Positions 13,601 to 26,695 of a stretch of 64,000 nucleotides of DNA are shown here, in pieces. Position numbers and translations under genes: made by a program. Positions within the stretch are counted from its first letter, which is position 1, and the number at the start of each line of letters is the position of its first letter. The notes under the pieces are model-generated. The model ran no database searches. It was not told where the DNA came from and saw only the letters and a program-made list of their open reading frames with translations. The DNA comes from Steromphala cineraria (lineage: Eukaryota > Mollusca > Gastropoda > Trochida > Trochidae), in contig OU744725.1 of assembly GCA_916613615.1 (NCBI GenBank), positions 8,042,708-8,106,707 on the forward strand, in the 5' to 3' direction.

Positions 13601-13856
13601 TTAGTAATTACTTTTATATCCTTCAGAAAATAGATCGAACATTATTGGATTGATAATTACTCAATTTCACAACCGACATTTGTACAGGACTTTCAAAAAC
13701 ACGATTATCAAGTCCTTCTATACGAATGAAGTTGCATTAACGAGGGTAGACACATTATCTATCATGTCTCTTGGAAAGGGGTTTAATCTTATTTGATAAA
13801 CCGGTTTGATATCATTGGTCATTGTTTTATCTTGTAGGGAATTGATACTGGTTGAC

Positions 13857-16698
13857 AATCAATTAATTTGAATATTTACATGTAGATGGTGTTCATCAAT
13901 CAACACGTGATATTCTATCAGTTTATTTATCTAATCTGAACAGAACACGTGGTGCAAAAACGAAAATAACGAGTATTCCTTGTTAGTTTTTGCTTTTCAT
14001 ATAACAACACGAATTCAAAATGGTTCATCACCACATACAGGGTCTGTTTTAAAAGAGGAGATCGATTTTCGTGGCTTTGAGTTATGTGACAATAACTACT
14101 TTCTTCAAGGAGATTTTGTTCATTTATAAAGTAAATACAATCTGTCTCTACTTTCAAACATGTATAATGAAAGAGAGTTTGTAACAATAAGAAAGAACAA
14201 ATTTGATACTTGTGAGATGTTACTCTCTTAGTATTGGCTTGCCCCTCAAGAGCAAGGCATCTATCAGTAACGTTATCAACTTTGTTGTACAGTCATGACT
14301 TAAACCGTGAAATCATATACATTTTCAATGGTTTTATGAAAGAAAAAACATGTATTTCATTTTGCAAAGATTATTTGGCATATTATATCAATGATGCTTT
14401 TAGAGAAGATTCGCTCGATCCAATCAGATCAATTGAGGCATATCTCAACGTGATCGTCAGAATGTCTACACCATCTCTGACAGCCTAGATATAAGTCATG
14501 AAATTAATTATAAAGATGAGTTATTCCGAAAAGTCTTCTTTGAGGTATCAATTAACCTTGTAAATAATTTGATCAAAACTGTTTTGATTGCAATAAAACC
14601 CCATTTGACTAAGTAAACTGACAAAAATTGTTAATTCATTTATGTTAACACTTTTGAGGAATTTTTTTTATTTGAACAGTGCCTAAATCCTTATATAATT
14701 CTATTGTATTCATATTATTCTGTCAAAATCTAAAATCTGTGAAATAATGACAAGAGAAATTTAAAGGCTGCAAAATTTGCAAAAGGATAGAGAAGAGAAA
14801 TATACACACGAATCGAAGCAGATACTAGTTTCGCGAAAGTGCTGAAAGCTTTATCATCAAGTCAAGAGGGATCAACTCTAAAGAAGATCTTAATATGAAA
14901 AAGACAGACAATACAAAACATGCTCTGAAGAGTTGTGTAATTGTACAAAACTTAGATGGGAATTCTGACAGACAATTCGGGTTTCATCGAAAAGAAAATG
15001 ATAAAAAGGCAGTTTGTTGATGTTGTCTGAAGCTCTTTATCTATATTTGAAAAATAACGTAAACTTTTAAGAGTGTCTTTCCAAATTTTTTAAATCTTTC
15101 TTAGGAAAACAGCCTGAAGCAGAATTTCTGCTATTACTGTTTTTGTAATATATTTGATAAAATTTTCTAACTGCAAGCATAAATTTTTTAATTTTTTTTA
15201 AAAATCAGTAAATGTCACAGATCAGTAATGTGATGTATTTTGTTAAAGGTTTACGGCTAGATTTATGTAAAATAATATCTTACAGACATTAGCAAATATA
15301 TTAAAAAATTTCATATTGCAACAAATACATGGAAACTGATGCACAATTTTAAAAAGAAGCTATAACGAAAATGAACAGAACTAGAAGAAACAAGTTATAC
15401 GTACATTTCACCAAACTGACATGCCATGGTTCATCACATAATTTTGTATAAATTTGATATTTGTTATGAAGATAATTGTTGCAATTGAACAAAACCATTT
15501 ATGTAGAAATCTCCCGACCCTATTGGAAAACGTTTAATCAAGCCTGAAAAAGGGTAATGGAGCATGTCAACCAATTTCTTGTTTTGCAGAACAATCGAAA
15601 TACCGAACCACTGAACCGTTCCCGGTCAATCACCCTTTCTCCCTCATATCTCTCTGATGAAGCTAACTTTTAATAACAATTGCATAACGTTTTTTCTGAT
15701 AATCGTTGCAAGTGTATCAGGAAGATTTTAGCACAGAAAACTTTTGAATTATTGTATGCTTATTTCTTGCAATCCTTACTGCTTTCATAAATGCTTGATA
15801 TTGAAAATACTCTGTTATTTGTTGAAATGACGAGATTGCAAGTTTCGTGCCCTACCAAATGTATAATGTTGTGATAGGTACCTTCTGCAAAAGTGCCTTG
15901 TATTTAACGAACCCGCTTTCGGTGACAGCATCAGTATGTGCATAGATTTACACGTCTCAGTTACTGCAATTGCGTCAGATGGGTATCAAAAATCTAGTCG
16001 TGCGAGACAAGGACGGCTTTCAAGCGTATATTTAGGAAACACAATTGTACGATTGCAACATTTGTCACTTTGGTAACTTTGGTCTCCGATTTAATGAATT
16101 ACGATCCGATTTTCTCAAGGTTGATCGCGAAATATTGCTGAAGATACAACGAATACAGTAAAAATACTTATTGTAGAAACATATTGTAATTCACTACAGT
16201 TTGAATAAGGATCTTGAGATACAAGGTTCGGTATCAGAACGATGGTTAAGTAAGATAGTTACAAAAGAGCCAAACAGATGATTGCAGCTTCAATTTGTCC
16301 TTCACAATGGGTATACCATCACGATCATGCAAATTTCGTGGTCAACCCCTATGATGATCAGTTGCAGATGCTGAGGTTGCCAATGTTGTGTATTGGTGCC
16401 AAATTTTACGTGAAATATTCCATCTTTATGGATATATGTATGTTTGTATCAAATCGACAGTTGCATTTGCTAATAGCATGCTCCGGTCCCAAAATGGAAT
16501 ATCCCCTTTTTGTTTAAATATTAAAAAAAGTTAATTAGGTATTGCCTCAATTACATGTAGATGTTTCTGACAGTTCAGCATTGGATATATAACAATCATT
16601 GCTCTTACGAGACTAAATCCTCACTTAACCTTGGAATACAATATGTCATTTCATTAAAAACATGCTATCCCCTTTATTGAAACCTCAACACAAAGACG
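13857..16698. other. Non-coding AT-rich sequence
   Basis: No supported gene. Open frames at 14234-14488 (84 codons) and 16278-16517 (79 codons) have no recognisable domain and the composition of their surroundings; I treat them as chance frames. No terminal-repeat element was found. Confidence 0.5.
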
Positions 16699-17035
16699 AA
16701 ATAATAATAATAATAATAGCTTTCTTATACCGCGCATATATCCATGACAAAGCATGCTCAAAGCGCCATGAGTATTATTACCCTTGAGGGATAGTATTTT
16801 CGGTGCCGCCGATTAACAAGCGCTCCGCGCGACCGTATAGATCCATACTTCCCCCTTGTTCAGGTACCCATTTCTACAGCTGGGTGAACTGAGTGCAATG
16901 TGGATTAAGTGTCTTGCCCAGGGACACAACACAGAATGAGACCCAAGTCACAAATTTTTGGTGTCTCCACCGGGATTCGAACCCGGGTCTCTGGCGTGAG
17001 AGGCAAGCATGCTAACCACTACACCACTGTGCTCC
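16699..17035 (-). mobile_element. tRNA-headed SINE, copy 2, with (ATT)n tail
   Basis: Minus strand. The head (right end) has AGTGGTGTAGTGGTTAGCAT (box A) and GGGTTCGAATCCCGG (box B). The anticodon loop reads CTCTCAC, giving anticodon CTC, with AGACCC before box B. The body has the same TGTGTTGTGTCCCTGGGC domain as the other copies. The 3' end is followed by an (ATT)n tract, which reads as AATAAT repeats at 16699-16719 on the plus strand, consistent with a SINE tail. Confidence 0.9.
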
Positions 17036-20000
17036 ACCAAGTGATTAATTCATCATTTTTTATCTTAGATTCCTGTCCTTGATTTATAAAACAAAGTAAG
17101 CTAATTTATGAATTAGAAGAACCCTTAAGTATAAGAAACATTGGTTTTCTTTGATCACTAAAACCATTTAATTGATTCTTGGTAAGAAAGGTCTTCCATA
17201 TCAAAGCATTTGCCACGATTCAAGAGAAAACCTTCTTTTCGTTCAGTTTCATTGTTTGATGTATTGAAAAAAAAGGTATTCTAAAATGTATACCTCTGGA
17301 ATATCATACAGCAGCGTACCTTAAGATTGTGTAAATATCAGCAATTTTGAATGTCTTTGGCCTATCCTAGCATTGCAAAATCAAAATGGATCATGTTGAA
17401 ATTTCATTTCTTCAAAAGTTCATTTTTCCTAACCATATTCGTATGATAACAGATAACCGTAACAGATTTGGCAGGTCACTGAAGTACCAAGAGTAAAAGT
17501 TTCGATATCAGTATATTATATCTTTTTAAAAAATAAAATCCTCCATAAGGATTCCTTTAAAGTAAGTCATTGTAACGATCCCAATATCTTTCTCGGTGAG
17601 TCTTCATTCAGCATTTAAATCGAAAATTAAAAAAATCGGAATTTAATATAATATGACTTCATCTGTCTCTTTGTATGTGTCAAAATTTGAAATTCTGCAC
17701 CGGTGATCAGTCAATCCAAAAAGATGGCATGAGAAAGGTTATTTTGCAATGGGAACCAAATTACAAAATATTTATACTAAGATACTTTTGCGAGTGACCA
17801 AACTTAAGTACGCAGCTGTATTTAATGATATGATGGCATCTCTGTTATGTTTTTTTCATATTATACAATAAACTTTTTCAATTGTAAGAAATCTGACCAC
17901 ACTTAAGTCTTGGACAAAAAGTTCCTCTTTTCTAAATTTTACATTAGCATTCTTTCTACTATATAACTTTAGACCTCCACAATTAATCTTTTATGATTTT
18001 CTAGCAAAATTATTTCAAATATTAATTCAATTTAATGAACTTATTTACAGTACGCATTCTACATTGTTATTCGCAGAAAGTCTTTATCTACGAGTGGAAA
18101 CAATAAAAATGCCGTTAAAACAAGAACATGTATTTTAAATCTCCCTAGACCTTGTAACGCGATGGTCATTTACCTTAAAACCTTAATATAACCTTAAAAG
18201 CCTTGCCTAGACATTACACATTTCATGTACATGCTCGTATAATATACGCCTCATTGAATGGATATTTAGATAAAAATTCCTTTTGTCAAATGACAATTAT
18301 TAACATTTTTCAGAATTTTTTTCAGTAAGGTGATGTTTATTAATTATTTCCACTTGTGTATTCACAACACTCGCAATTTAATAATAATGTTGTTTGTAAA
18401 AACATAAAGATTGTCATGTGAAGGGTTATCACAAAAAAAGGTATCTGTCCTTAAGCTTATTATTGATTAGTCATGTCAAACGATGTTCTTCTCTGATGTA
18501 AAATTTAATTCTTTGATATGGTCAGGCAATCAATGTCCATCTTTCCTGATTTTCCTGATTACAAAACCATTGTTGGATAAGTATCGCTCTGTGAAAATTT
18601 GTCACGTCATCATTTTATTAAGTAGAAATTACTGATGGCATCACTACAGTATATTGTAAGTTATCTAGTTATCGCTAAATAATTGCCCTGCTCGAGAATA
18701 AGGGTCCTCACAGAGAAGCTACCAACTGTGTCTTGCTATAGGCAGTGACTTCAACATTGTTTGCGCTCTCACAGTTGTGACAGGAGGGAAAAACTTTCAC
18801 CAATCATGAGATCCTTAACAGCAAAGTTTTTATGTATTCCAATCTTGGAGACTAGTACAATTCGGTCGAACCCCTTGAAGGAATGAGTTTGCTCATAGAG
18901 TAATGCAGACAGACAGACAGAAGGATTTTATTCAGTCCTAAGCACAAAATAAAAACAGAAAACAATAATCCTTTCACATTACTATTTAATTATCTGAATT
19001 GTTGAGAATTGTTGACATTTGCTACCAACAAATCAAATGGATTGTGCTGCAATGTTTTCCTGCCATGGGAAACTTTCGGAAATAACACATTTGATATAAT
19101 TCGAACAGAGGTAGGATCAACATTTCATGACTTGATATACCTCTTAAAAAGTTGTAATTTCAAGTTTTAAAGTTGTATATTCAAGTTTTAAAGTTGAAAT
19201 TACAACTTTTAAAGGTGTAATGGTTACCTTTATTAGACCAATAACAACATTATTAGTTATATTTACAAATTTTCAAATTTGTATTATCACGTGTCTTTAA
19301 GACTTAAATATAGATCATTTAAAACATGTAATTAGAACTTCATAAGTTGTAATAAGCTCTTTTAAACAATGTAGTCGTTGAATTTGGCCCTTGAGGGTTT
19401 TGGATGGGGGAGAGAATGGTTATTACGCATTATTGAAGATAAGAGAGAACACTGATCGTGTTATTACGCATTATTGAAAACAAGTTTTTAAAAGTTATAC
19501 ATTATTACCATCAGACATGAAAATTTCTAATCACTTTCTTAACTGAATCAACATTTGCCATATATCTATTCCTGGGTCGCTTTTTATCGGTTTGACAGCA
19601 TATTATCTGAAGTTTGAATTCAGCACTGTTAGACAAGACTGTCGAAAGCCTCTTTTGGCAGAGACCGTGACTTGAGCAGGCCAATTAGATGGAGCCTACT
19701 AGCTCAGGGTATCCATTACCGACTCTTTACTGATATACTTATCGGGAATTCGAATTTCAACTGAACGGATAAATAAATGGTAATTGGGTCAACTGCAATG
19801 TAAGGGTTTTGTACCTACGCTTAAAATTGACGACCTTGCCGACTAACAATATATTGTCCACACATAGTATTTACCTGTGGGACATAACAACTGGGCATAT
19901 AGGCCATATGTTGCAATGTAAGCGGACTCTGAAGGGGGAATAGACACGTTAGTTTATTCTTAAATTATTCTTAAATCATATCTTTTTATAAGATTCAATC

Positions 20001-20792
20001 TTCAATATGGTATCCTCCATTCCAAATCTTATTCATTTTGTTGTATCACAACAGCAGTTACTTGTCCTCAAATTATTTTGAATAATTGTCAAAACAATCA
20101 CGAAACTAGAGAAGTAACAAAATAGTAAGATTAAATTTAGAACATTTTATTACAAAGCAAAAAACATGGTATGATGTCTATAGTATTGCGCTGTATATTT
20201 TCAGAGAAACGCGTGTTATATAACCGAACGTTCATGGAAATAAATTAAATTCAAATTTAATGAAAAAATATAATGATTTTAAAGATGAATATTTAGTGGC
20301 ATTTCAAAACAACTGTATGTTTGGGGCTTGATAAATACAATGTGTATGGTTTGGACTAGATTTTATTGAATGTCTACAAGGAAAATAAATAATTTTAGAG
20401 TACAAGCCTATTCCTTCAGCAATCCAAGTATAAAAGTCAGATTATTCAGTTCCAATAGGGGTGTTTGTATAAATGTTTTTTTGTCCTTACGTGTTCTGAT
20501 TCGTTATGTAAACTCTTAAATACGCGATTAAAAGAAATCAGACTGTATTGATTCACGGGAATTGAAGTTTAACTGAGCACATGCATTATTGCCTTGCGGT
20601 TGTCACTTCATATCCATGTTTTGTGACATCCTGATTCTGGGCGAGTATGATTAATTGCGTTCAGGGATTTTACGTGATTTTAAATTTTTGTGTAATTAGA
20701 TAAAGTTAGACATTCTTTTTTGATGTTTTATTCATTCCCGTTTATATGATAACCTGAATAAAATCAAATACTTTTGAGGTGTTTTAGAAATA
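17036..20792. other. Non-coding AT-rich sequence with relic repeat
   Basis: No gene seen. About 17090-17275 is a diverged relative of the block at 2700-2900 and 11770-11990. A short (ACAG)n tract sits at about 18907-18921. A hairpin lies at 19144-19212 (separate entry). Confidence 0.5.
19144..19212. repeat. Short foldback hairpin
   Basis: AAAGTTGTAATTTCAA near 19148-19164 is complementary to TTGAAATTACAACTTT near 19194-19211. The inner A/T-rich words (CAAGTTTTAAAG) repeat twice between the arms. No target duplication is obvious. Confidence 0.8.
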
Positions 20793-21963
20793 AACTAGTA
20801 TCAAAAAGAAACGCTACCGCGTGTTTGCAACAACATAAATAAAAACAAACCCATACAGAATTATCATTTTGGTTTAACTTTTTAGAGTGTCCTTTTCACA
20901 TAATGTGTATAAAGTTTCATTTTAATCAAGTCAGATTAACCGTTAGGACAAGCCTGTAAAGATGGGTGGATGCTCAGTCCAATATTTGAAAAATCATTTA
21001 AGCACTGATCGCGAAAGCATGGAGAAATGTCACAATACAAGTAACAAAGTGATGTTAGTAACGGGTAAGTCAATCATTAGAGTCTATACGCGCAAGAACA
21101 CGTCTACGGACTGACGTCGTCAAACGTCTGATGACGTCTGGGGTGATCTGTTGTCATTCGTCGAGGAGGCATTGTTCAGCATCTTGGAGGTTGACTGAAG
21201 GCACAGGGCGACTTATGACATTCCGATTGTGTTTATCCCATTATTGTTCGATAGGGTTCATATCAGGTTGTGGCCAGTCGCGACGCTGCCACAGGCGAAC
21301 TCGCCTGGCCATCAGTCTGTTTGTCCGGTCTCAGGAACCGTCCGCGGTAGGATTGAGTACCCAGATTGAGTACCCATGTTGTCGCAGTCTCTGTTACAGG
21401 GACTGTCGACTGAATCTGTTTCCCAGTGCTGTAAACACAGTTGACGCCGCTGTGATGGAGCGGTTCCGAAGGTGTTATGACCGGATGTCGTGGTCTTCAC
21501 TGGCAGAGGTCAAGGGTGGTCTGCCGCTTATGGGATTGTCTGATGTCTGACCAGTTTGACGTAATCGATACAATAGTCTGCGGACTGTTTTCGCGCACAA
21601 CCACAATGTCTGGCGACGTCGGCGTATGGGGTCCCTTGTCGGACCATTTCAACGGCTCTCTCTCTTTCATTGACTATCAAACATGGCATTCTTTGGTGTT
21701 CTTTTTGTTGCTATGACAATAACGTGTGAGTCGAGCCGTTTTATACAATTAATCTGCACGTGCAAAACGTGCTACAATCAATAATGTCTTTTTCACAAAG
21801 TTCCCGATTTCCCCGGAAGTGATGGCATGTTCCCAGTATTTTCGATCGAAAACACAGTATTTGGTTTACCTGATATACAAAATCATGTTTCCAAACGAAA
21901 TGATAAAAAAGTAACAAATTGTTTTGGAAAAAATGTTTGTAGCGTTTCTTTTGGACACTAGTT
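20793..21963 (-). mobile_element. Tc1/mariner-type transposon, degenerate
   Basis: Terminal inverted repeats: left AACTAGTATCAAAAAGAAAC and right (complement) AACTAGTGTCCAAAAGAAAC, both continuing GCTAC. The element is flanked by TA at 20791-20792 and 21964-21965. Length 1171 bp, slightly short for a Tc1 element. It encodes a broken transposase on the minus strand. TA duplication, terminal repeat style and the NPIE-containing C-terminus together identify the superfamily. Confidence 0.9.
21121..21700 (-). pseudogene. Tc1-like transposase pseudogene with catalytic-core deletion
   Basis: Read on the minus strand. An N-terminal part with helix-turn-helix-like and RPR-x(n)-TP words is spread over several frames (about 21700-21440). 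Then comes NRLMARRVRLWQRRDW, joined directly to WPQPDMNPIEQ, a stop, WDKHNRNV and later AEQCLLDE, a stop, QQITPDVIRRL. Tc1 transposases normally carry about 100 residues with the first two catalytic Asp between the ...RL...R segment and W-P-x-x-S-P-D-x-N-P-I-E. Here that segment is missing. Visible lesions: in-frame stops at the expected L of E-x-L-W-D and the expected W of E-W, plus frameshifts upstream. The protein cannot be functional. Confidence 0.85.
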
Positions 21964-21965
21964 TA

Positions 21966-24900
21966 TAACTTTTTTGTCTTGACCATGAATGTGACTTTAA
22001 GACACAAGATTACTCTGATATGAGTACAAACTTTCCCAGACGGTCAATTAATAACAATATCCCTTAGGGAGTTAAACAAATATATCTTGCGGTATACAGA
22101 ATTGCTTCACTAATGTACGAAGGCAAACGGATAATCTAATTGCAAACCAACAGACAATTTATTAGATAGTGTACCATTTGCAGTGCAGTGCAAAGTCGTC
22201 CTTTTCACCAGAATAATCGAACACTAACTTTGATGTTTGAATTTAGTTTGTAGTCGATATTTGTGATCTTTGCAGTTTAATAAACTGGTTAGCACTTATG
22301 TAATGACTGAGTTTTAAGCAGGTTATTTTGGAGCATAATTCTTAAAGATCTTGATTTCATGGAGATTTTCAATTCAAAATGTTGGATTTTTTAAAAATCC
22401 ATTGCAATTGCAACAATTTTGACTTTGATTGTGTTAGTTTCCCTAGTTTATTCTGAAAATACTTGTAACCAGAATTAATTAAAATGAGTTCTGATCTGTT
22501 TATGATGTTATCAATCCTCGTGATTTATTATGTGTATAAACCTGAAATTATGGTATTTTTATGATTGTAATCCTCTCAATGCATTATATATTTTCGTATA
22601 TACTACTAAAAATAGGGTCAAATCCATACTTTTTCATGACATCGTGATAGAGGAAAGAGGTTACGTGGCTGGTTGCACACAGATGAATGTTGCACAGAGA
22701 TTTGGTGACTGTTGAAGCACCTCATCAATATTGGTATGTTTACGCATGATCCTGACGAAATTTCAGTCGAAAGCATCACCATCATGGTAATGATTTTGTG
22801 CTCAAACCCTTCATGAAAAATGCATGTGACACGTTTAGAGACATAACCTCCGACCACATTGTGTTTGGTCGATGCACAAAATTTTATGGACAGTTTTATA
22901 CCGACAGGATATACTGAACCGATTTCTGCTTATAAATGTGAATTATTTATTTTCTATACATGGAAACCTGTTGGACAGAAAAAAAGGTTTGGAACCATAA
23001 CTTATTTTGAGTAGTAGATATGTATTTGTCGGTTTTAAACTAAATTCTGGGTGTTGAATAACAATGAATCCCGGAAATTTTACAAACGAACTATTTATCT
23101 TCTAATCTATTTGTGATACATGTTTTCTTGATTAAGGTCACAACTGATAGTACGAAATATTTCTCTTGAGGGAAGCCATCTTGCGAACAAGCTAGTTACT
23201 AAAATGATAGTGGCGGAAAGTATCAATTACCTACTCTATAGTGATACCTATTGACATAGTCTACAAATAGAAATGGTGATAAGGAAGCTCTTTAACACTG
23301 GATATGGTTTCCTCACCCACTCACGGGATTTGGTCTTGCCTATAGAAATATGTAGTTTAGTGGTATGATTTGCTTTAATACTCTTACTGTGACTCACATC
23401 GTGATAAAACGAATTCCTGACACAAATGAAATATTATGGATGATAAGGAAGTTTTTTGTGCCCAATTCTCCAATTTCGTATCTATCTTTCCCTCGACTTT
23501 AGACTATATTTAGATTTATAATCCAATAGTTAAGTACAAAATGACACTTTTGAATACCTTTTTTTTGTCTTCAACTGCATCTCAAAGCTATGGAATAAAC
23601 GGCAAATCTCGTTTGTGTACTGGCTACAGTCAGATTTAGTCTCTATTTCCGTTTGTTTTTAAGTAATATTATACAATTACTTGTATGTGGACGGACAGAT
23701 TTGATTTCAGTATCCTCCACCAATTGCATTGGACGGGGAATAAATCTGAATAAATCTACAGTAAATATCTAAATAAAATTGATAAGTAAAGAGTTCTAAT
23801 TAAACAGTCAATGCCATTACAAAAGACAGGTTTATCGTTAAATAATGCTGTATTTGCAAAAACGCTAGACAAGGCAGAAGCATGCGATTATCTAACATCA
23901 GAAGGTTCGTTTATCCACTCAGAAAACATTCCTTAAAAACTGCTTGTACTTGATTTTGAGCTTTAGTAAAGTAAGAGTTTGATTCTACCTACGACGTTTA
24001 ACACGGGTTCGCGACACATCCAGGGCTTTTGAATATAAAGTTGGTCAGATTTATCTTTTTGTAGATGATTGTAATGTTAAAAGTTATTGGCGCTTCGTTT
24101 AATTGACTCACAGGCAGTTTGTGATCATGATATAGATGAAAATTTAAAGCTCTTCAATGCTCACGTTTGTGAGTCACGATAAGTTTCACCGTATCAATGA
24201 GTGAACATTATGCAAGCTGATATCTATAGCGTAACAGTATTCATTGTCTGTTGATATCAATGATGAAAAAAAAAACACCTGTCCAAAACCGTTTTCTATT
24301 TGATTTTTAATAAATGTCTTCATACCGTTTGATGGATATCGGAGAGATAAAAAAGTATGTTTAATATCAATATCGAATCGTTTAAACGTGTTATACAATT
24401 CTTTGACAATAAAGTTTGGAACAACCTAATGAAGCAAATATATTATTCTAAGAGGAAACCACTATGACGGTGTCAAGGATTATGCTGTCATAAGCGCTCG
24501 TGTAAGTGACGTTACTTTATTGTTGCCGCAATCGAAGGAAGTCCCCTGCGTGTAACGCTGATTGACCACTTACATTTCTTATTTTGTGGAAAATACTTCA
24601 TCTCCCACAAACACACAAAAATAAATCATGTTAAATAACGTTTTGAAAATATTTATCTCAATATATTAACAGCAGAATACCAGTTCTGAAATTGCAAATC
24701 GGGTGTACCAATGCGCGGTGAAGCGGTCCCAAAATCAATTGATTGTATTTGATTAGTATTGATCACGTTTGACTTTTAAGGAGAACCAATCAAAATCAAT
24801 ATCACTTTCATGTAAGAAGTTAGTTAGTTACCTGGTATGTGAGAAAAAGCACGTTGCAGTGACCATGGAAAAGGTTAATACTTATGCAATTGGACAACGA

Positions 24901-26691
24901 AATTATATCACACAGGTTTTTCATTGTATACCCTTGTGTAACTAATCTTGCTCACCTTGATAAAAGCGTGCGGTCTTATAATCATTCATATGTTGACATC
25001 AGTGGCAGATGAAGATAACAACTAAATCTAAGATTTAAAATGATTTACCAAGGCACAGGCTTCGTTTTGTGAACACAAATCTTACGTGAATCTGGAACAT
25101 CTTGACTCTCTTGTTATTTCCACAAAGACAAAGATATACTACTAAATAAGGTTTTTTTCATGTTGAAGTATTTAAAATAATATCACTACCACGATGTTTG
25201 ATGTAATCATTGCTCAAGTTGTATGGAAATGCCAGAAAAAGCACATTGCTGTTAATTTCTGTAATAAGCAAGTACGAATAGTTAAATGTAGTGTGCAGGT
25301 TTAGTGTTATTGTTTAAAGAGAGCAATATTAATATAGCAAGATATGAAACAGCTCATATTTAGCCATTTTGATTCTCAATGCGTTTGTTCCAATTGCCAT
25401 TTATACTTTATATCTGCAAAGAGCTAATACTTTCCTCTTCTACCAACTTCTGATCATGCAATTTGAATTTCAAACTGCTTGATTGATGAAACATGTCATG
25501 AAATGATGTGGAGTTTGTTAGCTGAATGGAAACGTATAATTTACAGTTCTTTGAAACTCACTAGTGTTTGCACCTCAACCTTTGGATAAAAATAAATAGG
25601 AAACGTTCAAAAGATTCAGCAAAATATATTTGCAAGATAGTTGACTTCATAAACGTTAAAATATGGTTACGTCCTATTAGTTTATTTAGCTACATATGCA
25701 AACGTTGGTTCATCCCTTTGTAGAACAAACTAATGATGATTTAAAGAGTTGAGGTCTTATAACACACAAACAAACAAAGCCCAGTAAGAGATCTGTACAT
25801 TTGAGTAAACTTTGATTTTATAAGTGGAATCCCATATTTTCCTTGACCTTCAGTAAAATAAAGTAGATTAAACCTAACGTCATTTAATTCTGATTTCCTA
25901 TATCATTTCAACTCCATGCGGCAACCGTTAATAATGTCTCTGATTAAAAAGACCAGCAGTTAGAAGCGCCAATTTGATGTATCTAGATCGTCACGGGAGG
26001 AGTTAGAACGCTTGATTTTACAAACCAAATGAGAGCCTGTAATTTGCTTTTTAATTCGGGCAATCGCAATCATTTAATTATAGTTTAGTCAGGTAGCAAG
26101 CTCTCTGACTGACCCTATCGTAGTCAGCTCACATTAGTTGATTCACTTGATGAATGGACCATTCATACTTTCACGAGTTACTTAATAGTTATATGACACA
26201 CTTCTGAATGTGTGTCTATTTCTTGAAACCGATTCAATTCCGTTTGAATCTGAAGGAAAGATAAAAAACAGGTACTACGTAGACGAACAAATACCACACA
26301 CAACAATCGCTGCTAGGCAATCCTGGTAACGTTTGTGCACATACGTCACACCCTGTTAATGAAAGCAGAAGGACCAAACTTTGTAATAATTGATTCATTC
26401 ATGTACGACCGAAGTTTTCTATGAAATTCTAATTCGTGACATTGTTGTCTTTATGACTTTAAACATGTCCGTCTGTAGGTGAAAGATTTGCGTTTTCATG
26501 TTACATGTGTTGGGAGTTTACTCTTCCACGTTGTTGTTTGTAATACTATTTCAAACTGCAAGGATCAAATATATGACTGTTTTGCACTTGCTACTCTATA
26601 CCTTTTTTTTGTCCACTTGACGTTTTATCAATACATTTTTTAACCAAACCCGAAACCATACCATGGTCACTTTCACGTTGTTGCATGCTTG
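21966..26691. other. Non-coding AT-rich sequence
   Basis: No gene, RNA gene or bounded element recognised in 4.7 kb. Short frames at 22530-22715, 22618-22857 and 24186-24398 show no domain. A word near 23172-23230 (GAAGCCAT...AAGTATCAA) weakly resembles 28194-28252, possibly an old dispersed repeat. Confidence 0.5.
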
Positions 26692-26695
26692 TATA

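Larger units (their letters stand above)
7628..13856 (+). repeat. Copy B of large direct duplication
   Basis: Second copy of the segment at 1-5560. Relative to A it carries about 120 extra bases at 8497-8616, a TA-flanked pogo-type insertion (8782-9251), and a Merlin-like block (about 9502-10673) in place of about 325 bases of A (1258-1582). It lacks the 789-bp TTAA element present in A at 2997-3785, keeping an intact empty site at 12080-12083. No host gene is recognisable. Confidence 0.95.

Noticed and set aside
1..13856. Interpretation of the duplicated frames (e.g. 670-870, 4511-4717, 5230-5433) as paralogous genes
   Set aside because: The frames are not preserved between copies A and B despite near-identity, so they are not under coding constraint.
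14234..14488. 84-codon plus-strand frame with coding-like appearance
   Set aside because: No domain, no conserved copy elsewhere in the window, and AT-rich codon use identical to the background.
16699..17035. Possible true tRNA gene in the minus-strand SINE
   Set aside because: Boxes A and B are present but there is no acceptor stem pairing, and the sequence continues into a repeated SINE body.
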